Assembly: GCA_023447335.1 (NCBI GenBank)
Contig: JAEXOD010000187.1
Span: 1 to 38,663, forward strand
Length of the DNA stretch: 38,663 nt
Source: Bacteroidota bacterium
GTDB taxonomy: Bacteria; Bacteroidota; Ignavibacteria; Ignavibacteriales; Melioribacteraceae
Reading direction: 5' to 3'
Both the position numbers and the translations under genes were made by a program. Below the pieces are notes generated by a model. That model ran no database searches, was not told the DNA's origin, and saw only the letters and a program-made list of their open reading frames with translations. Positions 16,299 to 25,300 of the stretch are shown piece by piece (the first letter of the stretch is position 1; each line of letters starts with the position of its first letter).

Positions 16299-18401
16299 AT
16301 GGTATTCCTTAACCCGTCTGTATTATTTGGATTAATCGCTGCAAGTATTCCTATTTTAATTCATTTGTTAAATTTAAGAAAACTTAAAAAAATTGAATTT
16401 AGCTCACTGGATTTTTTAAAAGAACTTCAAAAAAGCAAAATTAAAAAAGTTAAAATAAAACAATGGATACTGTTACTTTTACGCACACTTATAATAGTAT
16501 TTTTAGTTTTATCATTTTCTCGTCCGTCTGTTAAAACAAATCTATTCGGAGCTAGTGGGTCAACTGCAAAAACAACAGCGGTTATTTTACTTGACAATAG
16601 TTTTTCAATGGGTGTTGTAACTGATAAAGGTTCATATTTAAATCAAGCAAAGTTATCGGCTAAAAAAATAATTAATCAATTAAAGGAAGGGGACGAAGCC
16701 GTAGTTGTTCCGATTTCCGCATTCAATAATGATTATGTTCCGATTACTGATTTAAAAAAAATTATAAAAGAGATTGAAAGTATTCAAATTTCGGATGTTA
16801 GCGGTACTATACATAACGCAGTAGTTAAAGCTGCAAAAATAATTGAAAAAAGTGATAATTTTAATAAAGAAATCTACATTATAAGCGATAATCAACAAAA
16901 AAGACTTTTTGAACAAGAAAAAACACTTTCCGATTTTAGACAAGTGCTTAATGAACAAGTGAGAATATATTCAATCTTTTACGGCGGAAAAGATGTATCT
17001 AATCTTTCTGTTAATTCGTTGTCAGCAACTAATCAAATTTTTGCAGTCGGAAAAAATATTGGTTTTAATGTTGTTGTTTCTAATACGGGTAGTTATCAAG
17101 TAAACAATTCGGTAATTTCTCTTTTTATTAACGGTGAAAGAGTAGCCCAACAAAACGTAAGTTTAGCTAAAGGTGAAAGCAAAATTATTTACTTTGAAAC
17201 AATGCTGAAAAAAAGTGGCTTAACCGAAGTAATTGCAGAATGTGAAGATGATGAAATAATTAATGATAATAAAAGATACTATACTATTAATATACCGGAA
17301 GAATTAAATATACTATTACTAACTGACGATTTTGAAGACGGATACTTTATAAAAACAGCCCTTAAAGAAGATGATTCTTTAAGTTATATTAAAATTACGG
17401 AAAAAAATACATCTTTAGCAGATGCTATAAATTATTTTGAATATAATGCCGTAATTATTATCGGGGGTAAAAATATAAAAAACTATAATTCGATTAAAGA
17501 TTTTAAATTAAATAAAGGGGGACTTATAGTATTTCCTTCTTCTACGGGAAATTTAACGGAGTTCAATAATCTACTTGCAAATATTGAATTACCAAAAGCC
17601 TCTGAAAATAAAGGAGGATTGGGAAATAAAACAGGATATAATTTTGGAAATATTGATTATGAACATCCCCTCTTTTACGATTTATTTGAAAAAGAGAAAA
17701 ATCCTTCTACTAACTCACCCGATATTTTTAATTATTACAAACTAAGTACCGGTTTATTTGGACGTAATATAATAGAAATGGAAGATAAATCTCCGTTTTT
17801 AGCAGAATATACTCAAGATAACTCAAAAGTATTGGTTTTTAATACCGCACCAAGGTTAAATTGGTCAACCTTTGTGATAAAAAGTTTATTTGCCCCTATT
17901 ATTAATAGATGCGTTTTTTATTTAACGGCAATTACCGATAAACAAGATGAGTTTTATGCCGGAAATGAGATGTATATAAATATCGGAAATAATATTACAG
18001 GAACAATTGAATTGCAAAAAGGAACCGGGAATTTTGAAAAAATTTCTGCCGATTCATTAAAAAGTAACGGAATATTAAAGTATGAAGATACAGACATTAT
18101 AGGGGTATATAAACTTTATAATAATGGTAAGTTGTTAAGTTTTAAATCAGTTAACTTTAATCCGATTGAAAGTAATTTGCAATATTATAAAATTTCTGAT
18201 TTTGAGGATTATTTAAAAAGAATTAATTTTAAAGGAACGCAATATAATATTAATCCGGATGAGAATTTTTCGGATAAAATATACCAATCACGTTTTGGTT
18301 CTGAATTGTGGCGTTTGTTTTTAATACTTGCATTTATAGCCGCAATTTTGGAAATGATTATTGCTCGTAGTACAAAAAAAGATATAGTAACAATAGGATA
18401 A
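16299..18401 (+). CDS. BatA-domain / von Willebrand A membrane protein
   Basis: A 700-residue membrane protein. The N-terminal BatA (aerotolerance regulator) domain has one hydrophobic helix at 7-24 and a second at 56-72 (WILLLLRTLIIVFLVLSF). A vWA domain follows with a complete MIDAS start D99-x-S101-x-S103 (LLDNSFSM). The large middle part looks like a periplasmic beta/Rossmann-type region, and a final helix (ILAFIAAILEMII) precedes a short basic tail. Proteins of this build are frequent in Bacteroidota, often near bat/moxR genes, none of which is seen here. Its biochemical role is not established. It lies 5 bp after the GT4 gene and 1 bp before hflX. Confidence 0.9.
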   Translation: MVFLNPSVLFGLIAASIPILIHLLNLRKLKKIEFSSLDFLKELQKSKIKKVKIKQWILLLLRTLIIVFLVLSFSRPSVKTNLFGASGSTAKTTAVILLDNSFSMGVVTDKGSYLNQAKLSAKKIINQLKEGDEAVVVPISAFNNDYVPITDLKKIIKEIESIQISDVSGTIHNAVVKAAKIIEKSDNFNKEIYIISDNQQKRLFEQEKTLSDFRQVLNEQVRIYSIFYGGKDVSNLSVNSLSATNQIFAVGKNIGFNVVVSNTGSYQVNNSVISLFINGERVAQQNVSLAKGESKIIYFETMLKKSGLTEVIAECEDDEIINDNKRYYTINIPEELNILLLTDDFEDGYFIKTALKEDDSLSYIKITEKNTSLADAINYFEYNAVIIIGGKNIKNYNSIKDFKLNKGGLIVFPSSTGNLTEFNNLLANIELPKASENKGGLGNKTGYNFGNIDYEHPLFYDLFEKEKNPSTNSPDIFNYYKLSTGLFGRNIIEMEDKSPFLAEYTQDNSKVLVFNTAPRLNWSTFVIKSLFAPIINRCVFYLTAITDKQDEFYAGNEMYINIGNNITGTIELQKGTGNFEKISADSLKSNGILKYEDTDIIGVYKLYNNGKLLSFKSVNFNPIESNLQYYKISDFEDYLKRINFKGTQYNINPDENFSDKIYQSRFGSELWRLFLILAFIAAILEMIIARSTKKDIVTIG

Positions 18402-18402
18402 T

Positions 18403-19677
18403 ATGGAATTACAGGAAATAGAAGTAAATAAAATAGAAAGAGCAATTTTAATTGCCTTAAAAGGGTTTGGTGCTCCGGATGAAGTAGTTGAAGAGTATTT
18501 AAACGAACTTGAATTATTGGCTAAAACAGCCGGTGCGGAAACTATTATGCGAGTTACGCAAGATAAAAGTAGATATGATACCGCATATTATATTGGAAAA
18601 GGGAAAGCTGAAGAAATAAAACAGCTTGCGGAGCTAAATAATATTGATATTATTATTTTTGATGACGATCTTACCCCTACTCAAGTACGTAATCTTGAAA
18701 AAATGATTGATAAGAAAATTTTAGATAGGAGCGGACTAATTTTAGATATATTTGCAAAACATGCAAGAACTAATGAAGCAAAAACACAAGTAGAGCTTGC
18801 ACAATTGGAATATTTATTGCCTCGCTTAACGCGTGCATGGACACACTTAAGCAAACAATATGGCGGAATCGGAACAAAAGGACCGGGAGAAACACAGATA
18901 GAGACCGATAGGCGTATAATTCGTACTCGAATTGCAAAGCTAAAAGAAAAACTTGAAAAAATAGAAAGGCAGCAAACAACGAAAAGTTTGAAACGACAAA
19001 ATTTAGTTGCTGCTTCTTTAGTGGGTTATACAAATGCCGGAAAATCTACTTTAATAAACTTATTAACAAATGCCGATGTTTTGGCAGAAGATAAACTTTT
19101 TGCTACTTTAGATTCAACAACAAGAAGTCTTGATTTAGCAAAGAATAAAAAGTTAATAATTAGTGATACGGTCGGATTTATTAGAAAACTACCTGCTCAT
19201 CTAGTTGCATCTTTTAATAGTACATTAAATGTTGTTCGCGAAGCTGATATAATTTTACATGTGGTTGATATTTCGCATCCATTTTTTGAAGATCATATTT
19301 TAGTTGTACAAGATACATTAAAAGATTTGGGTTGTGAAAGTAAGCCGACTTTGCTTATCTTTAATAAAGCAGATAATATAAAAGATAAACATATTATTGA
19401 TTATGTTAAAGCAAAATATTCGGAATCGATAATTATTTCTGCCGCAAGAGGGATAAATATTCAAAACCTTAACAAAAAACTTGTTGAGTTTTACGATAAC
19501 AATTTTGTAACGCAAACTATAAAAGTAAGTACATATCAATCTAAATTTATATCCGTAATTTACTCACTTGCGGATGTTATTGATATTAAATATGAAGAAA
19601 ATTTTGCACTAATTAACTATAGAACTACAGTCGAAAATAATAACAAAATAAATAAGATTTTATATGAAAACAAATGA
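18403..19677 (+). CDS. hflX: Ribosome-associated GTPase HflX
   Basis: A 424-residue HflX. The N-terminal domain ends in the family signature GGIGTKGPGETQIETDRR (154-171) and the coiled linker. The G domain has P-loop GYTNAGKS (208-215), switch II DTVGF (255-259) and NKAD (321-324). HflX splits stalled or hibernating 70S ribosomes after stress. The ATG is one base after the upstream stop codon. The gene overlaps the following lyase gene by 14 bp in another frame, which suggests coupled translation. All G motifs are intact, so an active GTPase is expected. Confidence 0.96.
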   Translation: MELQEIEVNKIERAILIALKGFGAPDEVVEEYLNELELLAKTAGAETIMRVTQDKSRYDTAYYIGKGKAEEIKQLAELNNIDIIIFDDDLTPTQVRNLEKMIDKKILDRSGLILDIFAKHARTNEAKTQVELAQLEYLLPRLTRAWTHLSKQYGGIGTKGPGETQIETDRRIIRTRIAKLKEKLEKIERQQTTKSLKRQNLVAASLVGYTNAGKSTLINLLTNADVLAEDKLFATLDSTTRSLDLAKNKKLIISDTVGFIRKLPAHLVASFNSTLNVVREADIILHVVDISHPFFEDHILVVQDTLKDLGCESKPTLLIFNKADNIKDKHIIDYVKAKYSESIIISAARGINIQNLNKKLVEFYDNNFVTQTIKVSTYQSKFISVIYSLADVIDIKYEENFALINYRTTVENNNKINKILYENK

Positions 19678-21229
19678 ATTAATAATTGACGGAAAATCGT
19701 TAACTTTAGAACAAATTGATTATTTTATAACTCAATCCCCTAAAGTTAAGTTAAGTGATAATGCAATTGAAAAAATTAATAAAGCTTGTAATTTAATTGA
19801 TACATGGATTAGTGAAGATAGAGCGGTTTATGGTGTTACAACGGGTTTTGGAGAATTTGCCAACGTAAAAATTTCATCCGGTGATTTAAAATTACTTCAA
19901 AAGAATTTAATTTTAAGCCATGCTGCGGGCGTAGGAGAATTATTACCTCCGATTATTGTCAAAATAATGATGTTATTACGGGCAAATGCTTTGGCTTTGG
20001 GTCATAGCGGAATTCGTTTATCTACAATTAATTTGTTGATAGATATGATTAATAACAACATAATACCTGCCGTACCTTCACAAGGCTCGGTAGGAAGCAG
20101 CGGTGATTTAGTTCCGTTGTCACATATGGTGTTGGCTATGATTGGTTACGGGAAAGTTCAAGTATTTGAAAACATTGAAGATCAAAAAACAAAATTTACA
20201 GAATTAAGTAATGCTAAAGAAATATTAAACGGTTTTAATTTAGAACCGGTTGAATTAGCAGCTAAAGAGGGGTTGGCTTTAATAAACGGTACTCAAATGA
20301 TGACATCTTTTGCATGTTATATTTGTATTAAAGCTAAAAAACTTAATAAAATTGCAGATATTTCGGCAGCATTGGCTCATGAAGCATTGCGTGGAAGTGA
20401 TAGAGCATATGATTTAAGATTACATAAATTACGTCCTCATAAAGGACAGATAAGTACTGCCGAAAATATGCTAAGCTTAATAAAAGAAAGTGAAATAAGA
20501 ATATCTCATAAAACTAATGATAGCCGTGTTCAAGACTCTTATTCTTTACGTTGTATACCTCAAATACACGGAGCTTCTCGTGATACAATAAATTATGTAT
20601 GTTCGGTGGTTGAAACGGAAATTAATTCTGTGACCGATAACCCGTTAATTTTTACCGAAGAGGGAGATTATTTAGAAGGGGGTAATTTCCACGGACAGCC
20701 GATTGCGCTCGTAATGGATTTTATGGGAATTGCATTGAGCGAACTGGCAAATGTTGCCGAAAGAAGAATTGAAAGAATGGTTAACGGATCGTTAAGTATG
20801 TTGCCTCGCTTCTTGACACCTAAAGGCGGATTAAATAGCGGTTTAATGATTGCACAATATACGGCTGCTAGTTTAGTATCGGAAAACAAAGTATTGGCTC
20901 ATCCTGCAAGTGTTGATTCTATTCCGACCAGTGCAAACCAAGAAGATCATAATTCTATGGGTTCAATTGCTGCAAGAAAGTGTTTTAATATTTTAAATAA
21001 CGTAACAAATGTATTTGCTATCGAATTATTTACGGCTTCTCAAGGAATAGAGTTTCTAAAACCGTTAAAATGCGGAATAGGGACGGGTGCTGCATATAAT
21101 TTTATAAGAAAATTCGTAGAACCGCTAAACCAAGATAGGGTAATTTCCGATGATATATATATAATTAAAAACGTTATTGAAGATAACTCGTTATTAACGG
21201 AAGTTGAAAAAAAAGTAATACTTAACTAA
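19664..21229 (+). CDS. hutH: Histidine ammonia-lyase-like aromatic amino acid lyase
   Basis: A 521-residue member of the MIO-dependent HAL/PAL/TAL family. The catalytic Tyr is Y56 (YGVTTGFG). The substrate-selectivity site is S85-H86 (LSHAAGVGE), which is HAL-like. The MIO tripeptide region reads GSVGSSGDLVPLSH, giving S145-S146-G147 rather than the usual Ala-Ser-Gly. NQEDHNSMG (425-433) replaces the common QEDHVSMG. HAL deaminates histidine to urocanate, but no hutU, hutI or hutG gene is near. The enzyme could thus act on another substrate or be an aminomutase (inference). It overlaps hflX by 14 bp and lies 2 bp before the cyclase gene. The symbol hutH reflects best resemblance and is not certain. 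Confidence 0.85.
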   Translation: MKTNELIIDGKSLTLEQIDYFITQSPKVKLSDNAIEKINKACNLIDTWISEDRAVYGVTTGFGEFANVKISSGDLKLLQKNLILSHAAGVGELLPPIIVKIMMLLRANALALGHSGIRLSTINLLIDMINNNIIPAVPSQGSVGSSGDLVPLSHMVLAMIGYGKVQVFENIEDQKTKFTELSNAKEILNGFNLEPVELAAKEGLALINGTQMMTSFACYICIKAKKLNKIADISAALAHEALRGSDRAYDLRLHKLRPHKGQISTAENMLSLIKESEIRISHKTNDSRVQDSYSLRCIPQIHGASRDTINYVCSVVETEINSVTDNPLIFTEEGDYLEGGNFHGQPIALVMDFMGIALSELANVAERRIERMVNGSLSMLPRFLTPKGGLNSGLMIAQYTAASLVSENKVLAHPASVDSIPTSANQEDHNSMGSIAARKCFNILNNVTNVFAIELFTASQGIEFLKPLKCGIGTGAAYNFIRKFVEPLNQDRVISDDIYIIKNVIEDNSLLTEVEKKVILN

Positions 21230-21231
21230 AA

Positions 21232-22299
21232 ATGGCTGAAAGAGAAAAACTTACAATAATTACAACTCAACCGGTAAGCCCCGAAGTGGCTACCGTACCG
21301 GTGAAATATATATTTTTGGATATTGTTAATTTTACGCAGAATAGAAGCGTTGAAGCACAAAGCGATATTGTTAAAGCGTTAAATGATATAGTTAAAAGTA
21401 CTATAAAAGATAACAATGTTCCTAAAGAAAATGTAATTTTTTTACCTACTGGGGACGGCATTTGTATTGCGTTGTTATATATTGAACAGCCGTATGATAT
21501 TCATTTAAAAGTTGCTGTAGAAATATTAGAAAAAATAGAAAAGCATAATAATAAATATCTTGATCCGATGAGACAGTTTAAAGTAAGGATTGGGATTAAC
21601 AGTAATATTGATAATTTAATAGTTGATATAAACGATAATAAGAATATTAGCGGTGCAGGTGTTAACTTATGCCAAAGAATAATGAGTTTGGCAGACGGAA
21701 ATCAAATTCTTATTGGGGCTACCGTTTATGAAATGCTAAAATACCGAGAAAAATACATGCATTCGTTTGTAAGGTATGAAACTTTGGTAAAGCATAACGA
21801 GCGATTAGTAGTTTACCACTTTGTGAAACAAAATATTTCGGGTCTAAGTACTGAAATACCGAGTAGTTTTGACGTTATAAATTCGGAAGGAGAGAAGTTA
21901 ACTAAATTTACGGCTTATTATTTCGTTCATTCCTTACTAAATAGGAAGTTTTTTATTAGGAAACAGTCAACTCCGGAATTAATTGTTGGTACGGTTCTAT
22001 TGTGGTCACTTGCTACAGATAGTTTAAGCGAATCAGAAAGTACTGATATGAAACCTGCTAATTATATTACATGGAAGGCAAAACGTTCAAGTTTTGAAGA
22101 ACAATTTCAATATTATTCTTCTGTAGATATGCGAATTCTATGGTCGTTATTTAAGTTTATTGTAAAATATGATTTGCAAGTTTACGAACGTTTTTTTGAA
22201 AAAAACGTTAATGTAGATTGGCGTGTTATTAATAGCGGCGGTCGGGATAAACTTAAAAACGAATGGTCAGGGATTTTACGACAATTCGACCTTCTTTAA
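21232..22299 (+). CDS. Atypical class III nucleotidyl cyclase-like protein with unknown C-terminal domain
   Basis: A 355-residue soluble protein. Residues ~22-200 form a class III cyclase homology domain. The two metal Asp are present (D30 in FLDIVNFT, D75 in PTGDG), as are the transition-state pair N145 and R149 (VNLCQR). The base-selecting positions differ: the usual Lys four residues before the second Asp is L71, and the usual Asp seven residues before the Asn is N138. Canonical adenylyl (K/D) or guanylyl (E/C) selectivity is therefore not supported. Residues ~205-355 are a helical, aromatic-rich domain that I do not recognise. It is last in a dense operon-like series. It may make an unusual cyclic nucleotide or only bind nucleotide. 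Confidence 0.8.
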   Translation: MAEREKLTIITTQPVSPEVATVPVKYIFLDIVNFTQNRSVEAQSDIVKALNDIVKSTIKDNNVPKENVIFLPTGDGICIALLYIEQPYDIHLKVAVEILEKIEKHNNKYLDPMRQFKVRIGINSNIDNLIVDINDNKNISGAGVNLCQRIMSLADGNQILIGATVYEMLKYREKYMHSFVRYETLVKHNERLVVYHFVKQNISGLSTEIPSSFDVINSEGEKLTKFTAYYFVHSLLNRKFFIRKQSTPELIVGTVLLWSLATDSLSESESTDMKPANYITWKAKRSSFEEQFQYYSSVDMRILWSLFKFIVKYDLQVYERFFEKNVNVDWRVINSGGRDKLKNEWSGILRQFDLL

Positions 22300-22368
22300 A
22301 TTCCCCTCGAAGATAAGTCCGAAAATTTGTATATTTGTTATTTGCAAAATACGAAAGATTGATTATTA

Positions 22369-25300
22369 ATGAATAAATATTCAAATGTCGGCATTTGTAT
22401 CGGTGCTTCAATTATTTCAATTGTAAATACCGAGCCCGATAGTAAAAACAAACCGGTTGTTAACCGAATTAACTCATTTCCGCATAACGGAAATCCCTTA
22501 AAAGCTATTAAAGAGATTCTTTTTGATATTGAAGCCGAAAAGCTGACAATTACCGGCAGAAGTATTAAAGATAGATTAAATATTCCGTCAATTACAGAAG
22601 CGCAATCTATAGAATATGCATTAGAATATTTACGCTTAACTCCCGAATTAGTGATAACTGCAGGTGCCGAAAATTTTATTATTTACTTTATAAACAAAAA
22701 AAGAAAAATTCATAAAGTTACAACGGGCAATAAATGTGCATCCGGAACGGGTGAGTTTTTTATTCAGCAATTAAAGCGTATGGATATTGGTATTGCAGAA
22801 CTGGAAAATTATGATAATTCTGCAACTCCATATAATATTTCGGGCAGGTGTTCGGTGTTCTGTAAATCAGATTGTACACATGCGTTAAATAAAGGAATTG
22901 AAAAAAGTAGTATTGTGGCCGGTTTGAATAAAATGATGGCAGAGAAAATTGTAAATCTTATTTCTAAATATAAAGATAAATCAATTTTGCTTATTGGAGG
23001 TACTACCAAAAATAAGGGATTTGTGAACAGCTTAAATAGTAAACTTCCAAAACTATATACATGCAAAGAATCAACATACTTTGAAGCTTTAGGTTCATCT
23101 TTATATTCTTATTATAACGACTTACCGAGTTTTAATTGTAGAGAATTAAACTTTGATACTAATACCCGGTTTACGTTTCATCCCCCGCTACGTAATTTTG
23201 TAGATTATGTAACATTTAAAGAAATATTACTACAAGAGCCGAAAGAAGGAGACGAATGTATTTTGGGGCTTGACGTAGGATCAACGACAACCAAAGCAGT
23301 TTTAGTAAGATTGACCGATAACTCAATTATAGGCAAAGTTTATTTAAGAACAAGCGGTAATCCCGTTGAAGCATCAATAAAATGTTATAAATCATTAGCA
23401 AAAGAATTAAATTGTTCCTTAAATATAGTTGGTCTGGGAGTAACGGGAAGCGGTAGAGAGATAGCGGCATTACATGCTCAAACACATTCGGTAATAAATG
23501 AAATTATTGCTCATGCTGCTGCTACTTCTTATTTTGATAGTTCGGTTGATACTATTTTTGAAATCGGGGGTCAAGATGCAAAATATACGCATATAACCGG
23601 AGGAACTGCCTCTGATTATGCAATGAATGAAGCATGTTCGGCAGGAACGGGTTCATTTCTGGAAGAAGCTGCCGAAGAGACCTTAAAAGTTAGTTATACG
23701 GAAATAGCAGAGCAGGCACTCTCCTCAAATAATCCGCCTAATTTTAACGATCAATGTTCCGCATTTATTAGTAGTGATATTAAAAACGCCCTAAACGAAG
23801 GGATTAAGCAAAATGATATATTAGCCGGATTAGTTTACTCTATCTGTCAAAATTATGTTAATAGGGTTAAAGGGAATAGACCGATAGGCAAAAAGATTTT
23901 TATGCAAGGGGGAGTATGTTATAACAAATCAGTGCCTATTGCCATGGCTGCATTGACAGGTAAAAAAATAATAGTACCTCCCGAACCCGGTTTAATGGGG
24001 GCTTTTGGTGTAGCTATAGAAGTGAAAAACAGAATAAATGCGGGATTAATAGCAAAAAAGACTTTTGATTTAAATACACTTATAGATACTAAGATTAACT
24101 ACAATAAAAATTTTATCTGCCCGGGAGGCAGTGAAAAATGTGATAGAAAATGTGAAATAACATTATTCGAAATTAACGGTAAAAATTATCCTTTTGGCGG
24201 GGCATGTAGTTTGTATGCGGGTAATGTTATTGATAGCAAAATTAAATCCGGTATAAATTACGTTAAAATTAGACAAGACATAGTTTTTAAAAAATATATA
24301 AATGCTAAAAATGAGAATATCGGAAAAACAGTCGGAATCCTAAAGTCTTTTTTGACCAATACATATTATCCGTTATTTCACAATTTTTTCACAGCACTTG
24401 GATTTAATGTGATTTTAGAGGCAGAGCAAGATAAAGAAGGGACTGAGAGAATGAGCTCATCTTTTTGTTATCCTGTTGAAATTTCGCATAATCTATTACA
24501 TAATATAATAAAGAAGAAACCTAATTATTTATTTATACCCCATATTAAAGAGTTTAAAAAAAGTATTAAAGATGACGTTGAACAAAAGGCATGTGTTATT
24601 TTACAAGCAGAAAATTATTATTTAAAAACTGCTTTTAAAGAAGAATTAACAGGAGTAGAAGTATTATCTCCCGTTATAAATTTTAACAACTTGGATGACG
24701 AAAAATCGGGTTTGTTAAAAATGGCTGTTAATTTAGGTGTAAGTTTAATAAAGGCAAAAGAAGCATTAAAAAATGCGGTTAATATTCAACAAAAAGTGTT
24801 TTCTGAATTTAAAGAATACGGCAAGAAATTTTTAGAAGAAATTGATTTAGAAGAAAATAATTTCGGAATTGTTATTTTAGGTAGAGCCTATAACTCATAT
24901 GCAGATGAAGCAAATTTAGGAATACCAAAAAAGATATCTTCACGCGGAATTAGTGTTATTCCGCATGATTTTTTACCTAATGAAGAACCCGAAAATTTAA
25001 ATCATATGTATTGGGGGCAAGGTTCGCAAATTTTAAAATCAGCAAAATTAGTAAAAAGTAATCCAAAGCTATTTCCGGTTTATATTACAAATTTTAGCTG
25101 TGGACCCGATTCGTTTTTACTTGGATATTTTAGAGATATTATGGGTGATAAACCATCACTTACTTTAGAATTGGATAGTCATACAGCCGATGCAGGTATT
25201 AATACTAGAATTGAGGCTGCAATTGATATTTTTATTAGATATAAAACTATTAGCGATAATGTTACTTTTAATCAGATTTATAACAAGCCGTTAAAGTTAA

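Noticed and set aside
22330..22337. TATATTTG as a -7 promoter element before the activase gene
   Set aside because: The 8-mer fits TAnnTTTG, but no TTG/TTTG lies about 19-21 bp upstream, so it is not supported as a promoter.
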